Origin: Bordetella parapertussis
GTDB lineage: Bacteria; Pseudomonadota; Gammaproteobacteria; Burkholderiales; Burkholderiaceae_B
Reading direction: 5' to 3'
Assembly (NCBI GenBank): GCA_945883615.1
Contig: CAMCYB010000030.1
Coordinates: 1 to 24,015 of the forward strand
DNA length: 24,015 nt
The notes below the pieces were generated by a model. That model saw only the letters and a program-made list of their open reading frames with translations, ran no database searches and was not told the DNA's origin. Within the stretch, counting starts at the first letter, position 1. Every line of letters starts with the position of its first letter. Shown piece by piece: positions 16,398 to 23,872 of the stretch. The position numbers and the translations under genes were made by a program.

Positions 16398-17037
16398 GCG
16401 ACTTGAATCTCAACTAAAAAAATTTGGCACGGTGCCGTTTAGTCATGGTGCACTGATACCCCTGTTGACTGAGTATCGTCGCCCAAACGATAAAATTTCT
16501 GCTTGGCTTGTTGAGGGTACGTTGCTTGCGTTAAAACGCGGCCTTTACGTGTTGGGGCCCTCTTTACTTTCATCACCCATCACCTTGCCACTCGTTGCCA
16601 ACCTGCTTTATGGTCCATCATATGTTTCATCTGATTATGCGCTGAGTCACTATGGTTTGATACCCGAAGGGGTTCGAATGGTGACGTCATCAACCACTGA
16701 GCGGGCTAAACAATTTGTGACGCCGCTTGGGCGATTTTCTTATGAACGGCTAAATATGGCGGTTTACCCTTTAGGCATAACCAGTATTGAAGACGATCGG
16801 GGTCATCATTACCTAATTGCCTCGCCAGAAAAAGCGCTGTGCGACAGGCTCATGTTGACCTCTAATTTAGGCATCACCAGCGTTGCATCACTTGCAACAT
16901 ACCTTGAAGAAGACTTGCGCTTTGATATGGCTGCCTTAAGCGATTTTGACCTTAAATTACTTCATCAAATCGCTCAAGTAGGTATCAAGCAACCCTTACT
17001 AAACGCACTGTGTCGTTTACAGGAAAAGACGAAATGA
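16396..17037 (+). CDS. abiEi: AbiEi-family antitoxin of a type IV toxin-antitoxin system
   Basis: A 213-residue protein of the AbiEi antitoxin/transcriptional regulator family. The first 60 residues form a winged-helix-like unit (WLVEGTLLALKRGLYVLGP around 37-55). The core follows, with SSDYALSHYGLIPEGVRMVT (about 77-96), then the typical YLIASPEKALCDRLML (about 138-153). In type IV systems the antitoxin does not bind the toxin but counters its effect, and it represses its own promoter. It overlaps the toxin gene by four bases (ATGA), the normal order for AbiE. The start is the ATG inside a palindrome, without a ribosome-binding site. The pair sits between the CDP-ribitol/LicD cassette and the export operon, in AT-rich DNA, which fits acquisition by transfer. 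Confidence 0.85.
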   Translation: MRLESQLKKFGTVPFSHGALIPLLTEYRRPNDKISAWLVEGTLLALKRGLYVLGPSLLSSPITLPLVANLLYGPSYVSSDYALSHYGLIPEGVRMVTSSTTERAKQFVTPLGRFSYERLNMAVYPLGITSIEDDRGHHYLIASPEKALCDRLMLTSNLGITSVASLATYLEEDLRFDMAALSDFDLKLLHQIAQVGIKQPLLNALCRLQEKTK

Positions 17038-17861
17038 ATGTTGTTGAACAAATGCTTGAAAAGTACCCACATAATACTGACGCTGAATTTACGCATGCCT
17101 TACGGGAAGTGATGCAAGAAATTGCTCTGGCAGGACTTTATCGGGGTGGTTTTTTTGAAAAAACTGCTTTTTATGGCGGCACCTGCTTGCGCATTCTTTA
17201 TGGTTTACCTCGGTACTCTGAAGACCTCGATTTTTCACTATTGCAGGCAGACCCCTTATTTTCATTTGAGCCCTATTTAAATAAATTAAAAATTGAATTT
17301 GCTTCGCTTGGTTTTGAAATTGATGTTTCAGAAAAGAAAAAAACAGCTGACTCAGACATTGCCTCTGCCTTTTTGAAAAAAACCGCAAGCCATTATGATC
17401 TTCAGATCAAGGGCCAAAAAGTACTCAAAATTAAAGTAGAAGTCGATACTGACCCGCCTTTAGGTTTTACAACTGAACAAAAACTGTTGTTACAACCTTT
17501 TTCTTTTTATGTAAATTGCTTTACTTTGCAAGATTTATTTGCCGGTAAAGTACATGCCTTACTTTTTCGAAAATGGAAAAATCGCGTCAAAGGAAGAGAT
17601 TGGTTCGACTTTGAATGGTATGTCAGAAGGTCAACGCCACTTAACCTCAAACACTTAGCGATTAGAGCCCATCAGAGCGGCCATATAAAAACTCCATCAC
17701 TCAATAAACAGGAATTGTTAACTCTATTCAACGATAGACTTGATACGTTAGACATTGGCTCTGCTCGCAGCGATGTAGAGCGTTTTATAAAAAATCCAGC
17801 CGAAATTGAAATTTGGTCTAAAGACTACTTTAGAAAGCTGGTTGAAAAAGCTTTTTCGTAA
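17034..17861 (+). CDS. abiEii: AbiEii-family nucleotidyltransferase toxin
   Basis: A 275-residue DNA polymerase beta-like nucleotidyltransferase. Motif I is FYGGTCLRILYG (46-57, GGT at 48-50), motif II RYSEDLDFSL (60-69), motif III the LKIKVEVD stretch and motif IV FTLQDLFAGKVHALLFR, followed by KGRDWFDFEWYV. These are the four motifs of AbiEii toxins; related toxins transfer nucleotides, for example to tRNA acceptor ends, and cause growth arrest or phage abortive infection. I chose ATG 17034, which overlaps the antitoxin stop as ATGA and has AGGA nine bases upstream, over an in-frame GTG at 17010. All motifs are intact, so the toxin should be active. It converges on the aminotransferase gene with a 16-bp gap and no obvious terminator. 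Confidence 0.88.
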   Translation: MNVVEQMLEKYPHNTDAEFTHALREVMQEIALAGLYRGGFFEKTAFYGGTCLRILYGLPRYSEDLDFSLLQADPLFSFEPYLNKLKIEFASLGFEIDVSEKKKTADSDIASAFLKKTASHYDLQIKGQKVLKIKVEVDTDPPLGFTTEQKLLLQPFSFYVNCFTLQDLFAGKVHALLFRKWKNRVKGRDWFDFEWYVRRSTPLNLKHLAIRAHQSGHIKTPSLNKQELLTLFNDRLDTLDIGSARSDVERFIKNPAEIEIWSKDYFRKLVEKAFS

Positions 17862-17877
17862 AACACAAACACCAAGC

Positions 17878-18966
17878 CTAAGCCAAACAGCTCTTGATGA
17901 CCTGTTCAGCCTCTTTCACGGTCAAGCTAGGTGATATGGGTAAGCTGACGATCTCATTGTGAATACGTTCAGCAATGGGGAAGTCGCCCTTTTTATACCC
18001 CATGCTTGCAAACGCACCCTGTAAATGGGGGGGAATGGGGTAGTGAATTAAGGTGCTCACGCCTAAGCGTTCTAATTGCTTTTGAAAACCATCGCGATTT
18101 GGATATCTAACCACGTACAAGTGCCAAACGGGGTCGGCCCATTTGGGTACGGTTGGCAAAATTAAGCCGCTTGTTGCTAAACCCTTTTGATACTGCGTGG
18201 CAAGCACGCTGCGACGCGCATTCCACTCATCTAAGTAAGCCAGTTTGACACGCAAAATAGCCGCCTGCAGGGGGTCAAGGCGGCTGTTGTAGCCTTGCAC
18301 TTCATTCACATACTTAACGCGCGAGCCATAGTTGCGCAACACTTTAATGCGATCAGCCAACTCTGCGTCATCTGTTGTGATCGCACCCGCATCACCCATT
18401 GCCCCTAAATTTTTACCAGGGTAAAAGCTCCAAGCGACCGCATCACCATGGCCACCTAGCCGTTTATTTTTATAACGTGCACCATGGGCTTGCGCGCCAT
18501 CTTCCAACACACGTAAACCATGCTTGCGAGCAATCTCTAAAATGGGATCTAGGTCTGCAGGCTGACCATACAAATGAACTGGCAAAATAACTTTTGTTTT
18601 GGACGTCACTGCCGCTTCAATTAATAGCGGGTCAATGTTGTATGTTTTTTCATCTGGCTCAACCGGTACTGGTGTGGCACCACACTGCACAACGGCCAAC
18701 CAGGTTGCAATGTAGGTATTACTGGGCACAATGACCTCATCACCCGCCCCCACTCCCATCGCGCGTAAAGCCAAATGCAAAGCATCTAAGCCATTTGCTA
18801 AACCAACCGCATGGTCAACACCGCAGTAGGCGGCATAGTCAGCCTCGAAATGCTCAACTTCTGGGCCACCGATGAACCAACCCGAGCTCACAACGCGCTG
18901 AATTGCTTCATCAAGCGCTTCTTTTAACTCTAGGTAGGGCGCTTTTAGGTCAAGAAAGGGAATCAC
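17878..18966 (-). CDS. DegT/DnrJ/EryC1/StrS-family sugar aminotransferase
   Basis: A 362-residue PLP enzyme that aminates keto-sugars bound to nucleotides, in the cytoplasm. The fold-type I signature is complete: the N-terminal [25 protein letters not shown] (about 55-69), [18 protein letters not shown] with Asp156 and Gln159, and [16 protein letters not shown] with the PLP lysine Lys185. The length fits. The overall pattern looks closest to QdtB/FdtB-type 3-ketosugar aminotransferases, but I cannot fix the substrate, and none of the other amino-sugar genes (dehydratase, isomerase, acyltransferase) is in the window. It starts with GTG; the codon TAA two triplets upstream rules out a longer form. 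It lies 39 bp after wzc and is probably the last gene of the wzb-wza-wzc unit. Confidence 0.9.
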   Translation of the reverse strand: MIPFLDLKAPYLELKEALDEAIQRVVSSGWFIGGPEVEHFEADYAAYCGVDHAVGLANGLDALHLALRAMGVGAGDEVIVPSNTYIATWLAVVQCGATPVPVEPDEKTYNIDPLLIEAAVTSKTKVILPVHLYGQPADLDPILEIARKHGLRVLEDGAQAHGARYKNKRLGGHGDAVAWSFYPGKNLGAMGDAGAITTDDAELADRIKVLRNYGSRVKYVNEVQGYNSRLDPLQAAILRVKLAYLDEWNARRSVLATQYQKGLATSGLILPTVPKWADPVWHLYVVRYPNRDGFQKQLERLGVSTLIHYPIPPHLQGAFASMGYKKGDFPIAERIHNEIVSLPISPSLTVKEAEQVIKSCLA

Positions 18967-19005
18967 AGTTTAGCGTTGGTTAGGGTTGCTGAAAGGAGCG
19001 AATGG

Positions 19006-21423
19006 TCAATTTGTTTTTTTTGTGTCGACTTTTAAAGAATCATCATGGCTGTACTTACCATAGGTACCATAGCGCCCATACTTTTTATACCGAGCATACT
19101 TGCTGTTATAGCCATAACCATAGCCATAGCTATAACCCATTCTTGAGGGTATGAAACCGTTAAAGATGACACCATCAAAACGATTACCCGATTTGTTAAA
19201 CACGTCAATGGCGTCATGTACTTCAGACAAGCTCACGGTATTTTGGCGGGCTATAAATAGCGACACGTCTGCGGCTTTACCTAAGGTTCTCGTGTCGTGC
19301 ACGGGTATTAGGGGTGGGGCATCAATAATCACGTAATCGTATTGGTCAGCCAGTTGTGCAATGATTTGTTGTAACTTTTCACCAGCAAGTAAATCGCCAG
19401 AGTTGCTGACCCGTTGACCGGGTGGCAAGAAATCTAAATTCTCGTGCACGCCTTTTAAAATCGCTTCATCAATGGTGTGTAAACCTCGTAAAACCGATGA
19501 AAGACCAACGGTTTTCGTGTCAACAGCAAAATATCTGTACGAGCTTGATTTACGAATATCAACATCAATTAATAAGGTACGTTTACCGGTGGCGGCCATC
19601 AGGTAAGCCAAGTTTGCAGAGATAAAGCTTTTACCCTGCGCAGGCACAGCCGAGGTGATTAAGGTTACTTTCGATCTAGGCTTTTCAGATAAGGAAAAAA
19701 TCAAGGCTGTGCGTAAACTGCGCAAGGCTTCAACCTCAACCCCATCAGGTTCTTCTTTCGCTACCAAGAAGGCAGAATCATCACCTGCATTGGCACGAAT
19801 TATTTGTGACGCCACAATGGGTAAGATAGCTAAGTTAGGCACGCCGGTTTCAGCTTCAAGCTTTTTAGGGTCGCGTACAACTTTTTCAATCATACCCATC
19901 AACTGGGTCAATAAAAGACCAAGCAATAAGCCTGCGATGGTACCGATTGCAACAATCTGTGATTTTTTAGGTTTGGTGGGCTGTTCTGGCACCACAGCAC
20001 GGTCAATGATCGCCACGTTACCAACCGTACCCGCATTGGCAATTTCAAGCTGCTGTGCGTTATTAAGTAAGCTAACGAAAAGCTCATTATTCACTTCAAC
20101 GTCGCGAGTCAGGCTTAAATAATCTTGCTGAATCGCAGGCAAAAGGCTGATCTTGCTCGATATAACCGACGACTGTTGCGTGAGGCCAGCCATTTGGGCT
20201 TGTATGGCTTTCATGGCAGGGTGATTGGCATCATAACGAATCGCCATTTCACGTCGTTTAATTTCAAGCTCTAGTTTTTGGGTTTCAAGTGCACTTGATA
20301 TTTCTAGCAACCCAGTGAGCTCAACCGTCATATCAATGGTGCGAGTTTGGCTTCTAAATTTGGTTAGGTCTTCTTCAGACTGGTCAAGTTTTTTACGAAA
20401 AATAGGTAATTCGCGTTTTAAAAAATCTAGGGTTTTTTCTGCTTCAGCTGAGCGACGGTCAAGGTTTTGGCGAAGGTAAACGTCGGCAATGGTGTTTAAC
20501 ATTTGCGTTGCAAAAGCTGGGTCGGCACTTTGATAGGTCATATCAATTAAATTAGACCCGCGCTTAGCTTCGGTGACCGATAAGCTTTCAAGCACTCGCG
20601 CAATTTCAGATTGTAAAGACAGTACAGTTATTTGAAATACGGTGTTGGGTAAGGCTGCAAAAGCACCGAGCTGAATTTGAAACTGACCCTCATCGGTTGA
20701 AATGAGCTCGCCGCTGCCTTGGCCCTTAGCCAACTCACGACCAGACTCTTCTACTTTCAATTGCCAAGTGCGGTCTTTGCCAATGGTCAGTAAAAGCGGT
20801 TCGCCGTAAAGCGTTCGGGGCAAATTAATGTAATCAATATCTAAACGCTCACCACCCCAAGCATAAGATAACCATGTAATGGGGGGTTTAACGAGACCTT
20901 TGTCTTCAGGCTCAAGCACGCGGGCTAACCAGTCACCAATTATGGGTAGGCGGTTGTCTACGCTGATGTTGACATTGACCTGAAGCTTTTCAATTGCGGC
21001 ACCAATCACGGTGCGCGATTTAATAATTTCAATCTCATCAACCACAGGTGACTTTCCCCCTAAAGCAGAAAAGGGGTCGGTTACTTTATCAAGCGCACCA
21101 AGCATTGAACCGCCCTTGCGGTCTTCAACCTGTATGAGTGTGTCAGCCGTAAAAATAGGGGTGGCCATCAAAGCGTAAGCGACAGAGAACACCATTGCAA
21201 TAATCGTGACGCCAATCAAGAGCCAACGATAAAACAGCACGTTATCAAGAATATCGACCAATGAGATGGTGTCATCATCTTGAATCAGCTGTCCCTGATT
21301 GCTGTTATAGCCTTGGCTTGAACTACTTGAGCCCTTATAACTACCTGGGCTATTCAAACGACTCGGGCTGCTCGAAGCGTTCGAACCTAATTCACCATTA
21401 TGGTCTGATTGAGATGTATTCAT
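19006..21423 (-). CDS. wzc: Polysaccharide co-polymerase and tyrosine autokinase (Wzc-like)
   Basis: An 805-residue inner-membrane BY-kinase that controls chain length and export of surface polysaccharide. After a Ser/Gly/Asn-rich N-terminus of about 45 residues come the first membrane helix (about 66-88), a large periplasmic Wzz region with coiled-coil stretches (about 320-420), a GNVR-like segment, and the second helix near 490-510 (IVAIGTIAGLLLGLLLTQLM). The cytoplasmic kinase has Walker A PAQGKS (594-599), Walker A' LLIDVD (616-621) and Walker B VIIDAPP (698-704). The tail (about 762-793) carries eleven tyrosines, the autophosphorylation cluster that Wzb removes phosphate from. The ATG is eight bases after the wza stop with a weak AGG site. 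It is longer than E. coli Wzc (720), mainly through its polar N-terminus. Confidence 0.94.
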   Translation of the reverse strand: MNTSQSDHNGELGSNASSSPSRLNSPGSYKGSSSSSQGYNSNQGQLIQDDDTISLVDILDNVLFYRWLLIGVTIIAMVFSVAYALMATPIFTADTLIQVEDRKGGSMLGALDKVTDPFSALGGKSPVVDEIEIIKSRTVIGAAIEKLQVNVNISVDNRLPIIGDWLARVLEPEDKGLVKPPITWLSYAWGGERLDIDYINLPRTLYGEPLLLTIGKDRTWQLKVEESGRELAKGQGSGELISTDEGQFQIQLGAFAALPNTVFQITVLSLQSEIARVLESLSVTEAKRGSNLIDMTYQSADPAFATQMLNTIADVYLRQNLDRRSAEAEKTLDFLKRELPIFRKKLDQSEEDLTKFRSQTRTIDMTVELTGLLEISSALETQKLELEIKRREMAIRYDANHPAMKAIQAQMAGLTQQSSVISSKISLLPAIQQDYLSLTRDVEVNNELFVSLLNNAQQLEIANAGTVGNVAIIDRAVVPEQPTKPKKSQIVAIGTIAGLLLGLLLTQLMGMIEKVVRDPKKLEAETGVPNLAILPIVASQIIRANAGDDSAFLVAKEEPDGVEVEALRSLRTALIFSLSEKPRSKVTLITSAVPAQGKSFISANLAYLMAATGKRTLLIDVDIRKSSSYRYFAVDTKTVGLSSVLRGLHTIDEAILKGVHENLDFLPPGQRVSNSGDLLAGEKLQQIIAQLADQYDYVIIDAPPLIPVHDTRTLGKAADVSLFIARQNTVSLSEVHDAIDVFNKSGNRFDGVIFNGFIPSRMGYSYGYGYGYNSKYARYKKYGRYGTYGKYSHDDSLKVDTKKTN

Positions 21424-21431
21424 CGTGCTAC

Positions 21432-22625
21432 CTAGAACGGGCTATTGCCAACGGTATTAACCGTTGTCAGTACGGGGAAGAACTGGCCTATGAAGCGACC
21501 AATAATTGTTGGGCCGGTTGGGTTCACAAAAATTACATCTCGCGGCTGCATTGGAAACTGCTCTGCCATGAGCAAGGCTTCAGGTTGCCAAGCGTCAAGC
21601 TTAAAAACGATTGGTTTGCGGGCGGCTTCGGCGGGGTTGGTTGCATTGGGGTCTACTCGCATGACGTAAATTTCGTTTGCTGCGGCGCTGAAGGGGCTTA
21701 CGCCACCTGCATCTGAAATCACTTCAGCTAACGTCATACGGCCACGACGCATCACATAAGAGCGCGCTTGGTTTGAGCCCACGCTGTTACCCACCTCACC
21801 TAGCATAAAGACTTTACGAGTCATGCGATCGGGTATAGAGAGCACATCACCATTGGTGAGCAAGACGTTAATATCTAAATCACCACTGTAATACAAACGA
21901 TCTAAATTTAAGCGTACCGATTCTTTGCCGCGGGTCAACACCACATCGTAAAGGTCTGCGTTATCAAGAGCACCGCCCACGTTACCGATTGCATCAGTTA
22001 TACGCAAGGGTTGATCTGTAATGGGCACCACACCGGGCTGTTTGACCGCACCTGCAATAAAGACTTTTTGGCTTCGATAAGCTGCCACATCAACTTCAAT
22101 TTGAGGGTCTGTGATGTATTTTGCCAAACGTTTAGTGAGCTGAGCCCTAAATTCGCTAACAGTTAAACCTTCAGCCTTCATTTCGCCGACTAGAGGGAAG
22201 AAGATATTGCCCTGGTCGTTGATGGTCCTTCCAGCTGGTGGGCTGCCTGCAGTGCCACTGGTGGCACTTTGAGACACGGGGGTGAAATCTGGGTGGCCCC
22301 ATACAAAAATTCGTAAGGTGTCTTGTGGCCCTAAGCGGTAAGGGTAACTGGGTTGGGTGGGTTTGGGTATTTTTTTGCCCGTGATCTCGGCGGCTAGATC
22401 AGCTTGTTCGGTTAACTCTTTAACCAATAAGGGCGTAACAAGCAATAGGGTGTAATCAATATTAGCCGGCTCTTCAGGGCTTTCGCGCACGACGGGGGGC
22501 TTGCCAAACGAGGCATTCATACCGGGTAAAATTGAGCATCCTGCAAGAGTGAAAGCGGTGGTGCATGCAACAATATAAAAAATGATGCGCTTTAAAACGA
22601 TAAGCTTCAAATGGAACTTATTCAT
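21432..22625 (-). CDS. wza: Outer-membrane polysaccharide export lipoprotein (Wza-like)
   Basis: A 397-residue lipoprotein that forms the outer-membrane channel for capsule or exopolysaccharide. Signal peptide and lipobox are clear: positive MNKFHLKLIVLKR, hydrophobic core, TLAGC with the lipidated cysteine at residue 30. The poly-export (PES) domain starts near YRLGPQDTLRIFVWGHPDF, followed by two SLBB-like domains (VFIAGAVKQPGVVPI and VFMLGEVGNSV). I chose the ATG at 22625 because it gives an ordinary lipoprotein signal. An ATG at 22736 in the same frame, overlapping the wzb stop as TGATG, would add 37 residues in front. Neither choice has a strong ribosome-binding site. Its position between phosphatase and kinase is the usual Wza-Wzb-Wzc partnership in a group-1-like capsule system. 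Confidence 0.93.
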   Translation of the reverse strand: MNKFHLKLIVLKRIIFYIVACTTAFTLAGCSILPGMNASFGKPPVVRESPEEPANIDYTLLLVTPLLVKELTEQADLAAEITGKKIPKPTQPSYPYRLGPQDTLRIFVWGHPDFTPVSQSATSGTAGSPPAGRTINDQGNIFFPLVGEMKAEGLTVSEFRAQLTKRLAKYITDPQIEVDVAAYRSQKVFIAGAVKQPGVVPITDQPLRITDAIGNVGGALDNADLYDVVLTRGKESVRLNLDRLYYSGDLDINVLLTNGDVLSIPDRMTRKVFMLGEVGNSVGSNQARSYVMRRGRMTLAEVISDAGGVSPFSAAANEIYVMRVDPNATNPAEAARKPIVFKLDAWQPEALLMAEQFPMQPRDVIFVNPTGPTIIGRFIGQFFPVLTTVNTVGNSPF

Positions 22626-22735
22626 TAATTTAAAAGTACTAATCGTATTAAATGTATGACAAGCGCTAGATATGCTTGTTGTCGCACAGCTTGTCGCGCG
22701 GTTTGTAAGACGAGCAAAAGTTAAAACAGAGACCA

Positions 22736-23197
22736 TCAAACAAACCCCATTTGCTGCATTTTATTTACCCAAGTCGTTGCTAAGCGTTGCATTTGATCTA
22801 GCGAGGCATCGTACACAGACTGTGCTTGGCCAACGGGGTCGCTGACTTCTGTTTGGTCTTCAAAATGACCTAATAAACGCACTTTACCGCTGAGCAAAGG
22901 GTGAATATGCTGTACGCGTAAAAGGTGATCGCGTTCCATGCATAAAACCAAATCTGCTTTAGTGAGGTGATGCGGAATTAAGGCCTGAGAGCGATGGGCT
23001 TCAATTTGGTTGAAGCCGCGCTCAAGCATCAGTTTACGAATCGTTTGGTCTGCTGGGTTGCCATCAAGCGCAAGTGTGCCTGCAGAGGTCACTTTAGCGG
23101 CTTTATTTAACAACGCCTGTTGTAAAAACACAGATGTCGCAGGGCTGCGGCAGATGTTTGCGGTGCAAATAACCAGTACGTTAAAACCAGAAGCCAC
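22736..23197 (-). CDS. wzb: Low-molecular-weight protein-tyrosine phosphatase (Wzb-like)
   Basis: A 153-residue cytoplasmic phosphatase that dephosphorylates the Wzc tyrosine tail, the cycling of which is needed for polymer export. The P-loop CTANICRS fits C-x5-R-S (Cys11, Arg17), and the general-acid aspartate is in VSDPVGQ near the C-terminus. I chose the GTG at 23197: it has an AAAGG ribosome-binding site seven bases upstream and puts the catalytic cysteine at the position usual for the family. A TTG at 23221 would add eight residues. It is the first gene of the export operon, so the promoter should lie in the AT-rich stretch just upstream. No neighbour suggests an arsenate-reductase role. 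Confidence 0.93.
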   Translation of the reverse strand: MASGFNVLVICTANICRSPATSVFLQQALLNKAAKVTSAGTLALDGNPADQTIRKLMLERGFNQIEAHRSQALIPHHLTKADLVLCMERDHLLRVQHIHPLLSGKVRLLGHFEDQTEVSDPVGQAQSVYDASLDQMQRLATTWVNKMQQMGFV

Positions 23198-23232
23198 TAA
23201 AAAACCTTTAAAGTTTTGCAAAGACTATTGCC

Positions 23233-23270
23233 AAAAAAATTACTATACTATAAAAAAAACTAATTTTTTT
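23233..23270. promoter_or_regulatory. AT-rich inverted repeat upstream of wzb, probable promoter/operator zone
   Basis: AAAAAAATTA (23233-23242) and TAATTTTTTT (23261-23270) form a perfect 10-bp inverted repeat with an 18-base spacer that contains TATAGTATAG on the minus strand. This is the likely place for the wzb-operon promoter; TATAGT could be its -10 box. The repeat could be a regulator site or simply AT-rich composition. No regulator gene is in the window. Confidence 0.35.
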
Positions 23271-23339
23271 CAGTATTTATTGCGCGATATTAACATTCGC
23301 AACTATTTAAGGTGCGTTTCAGGCTAACTGTTCCACGAT

Positions 23340-23479
23340 TTAATCGTAACGACCTTGACTCACCACTTGCCCGTGCTTCAACTTAATCATGTGGGTGCAG
23401 TGTTTCAGGGTGCTAAAGCCAAAGGTTTCATAACTGTATTGCCAGCTTTCAATAGTAAAGCATTGTGTATTGTGTCTGG
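23340..23479 (-). pseudogene. Decayed C-terminus of an ABC exporter ATPase
   Basis: On the minus strand the last 24 codons before TAA (23340-23414) read STLKHCTHMIKL, then KHGQVVSQGRYD. This follows the end of MsbA/PglK-type ABC exporter ATPases (HRLST-x-x-H-x-D-x-I-x-x-L-x-x-G-x-VV-x-QG-x-YD), just past the H-loop. The preceding sequence continues the likeness only in another frame (ALLLKAGNTVM, up to about 23479), which suggests a frameshift. The domain's Walker motifs are absent, and the outer-membrane gene fragment begins ten bases further on. It is too short to be functional. A flippase or exporter remnant would suit the polysaccharide locus, but the match is short and made by eye. Confidence 0.45.
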
Positions 23480-23488
23480 CCCTTTTAT

Positions 23489-23872
23489 TTATTTCGAAGC
23501 CAACCCAAAACGATACCCAAGCGATGCACCTAAGATATTAGTTTGAAAGGGGCCGTCAAAGGTTTGCATGCGCCCGCCGGTTACACTAAATGATAAGTTT
23601 TCAGTAAAGTTGTACCCGACACCTGCGTTCACTTGCCACACAACGCCGTTGCCGGTGTTCATGGTGCCGCCTACAGAGGCACCCATTAAGGCCTCGGCCT
23701 TTGCAAACCAATTGCCCGCAATCGGTTGATACCAACCCGGGCCGAGCAAGCCCGTTAACTCTGAGGTCGCCGTGACCGGGCTGGTGGTTTGCGAATTACC
23801 CGTGTATGCCACCAAACCTTGGCCGGTCAAATACACGTTTTTATTCACAAAATAATCAAATGCCAAGCCTAG
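23489..23872 (-). pseudogene. 3' part of an outer-membrane beta-barrel protein gene, cut by an IS
   Basis: An open frame of 127 codons enters from the IS boundary, with no natural start. It shows alternating hydrophobic/polar strands with turns, typical of a beta-barrel: LGLAFDYFVNKNVYLTGQG, WFAKAEALMGASVGG, WQVNAGVGYNFTENLSFSVTG and the terminal strand TNILGASLGYRFGL. The final aromatic residue is followed by five more residues rather than ending the chain. The TTG at 23866 is inside a strand and unlikely to be a start. The 5' part should lie beyond the IS element, outside the window. The protein family is not recognised beyond 'outer-membrane beta-barrel'. It runs in the same direction as wzb and ends about 290 bp upstream of it. 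Confidence 0.7.

Noticed and set aside
17844..17857. GAAAAAGCTTTTTC palindrome at the abiEii end as a terminator
   Set aside because: It has no loop and almost only A-T pairs, and lies inside the coding sequence; a stable terminator stem is unlikely.
23335..23347. ACGATT-T-AATCGT palindrome upstream of wzb as an operator
   Set aside because: It covers the stop codon of the decayed ABC ATPase fragment and is about 140 bp from wzb; coincidence seems as likely as function.
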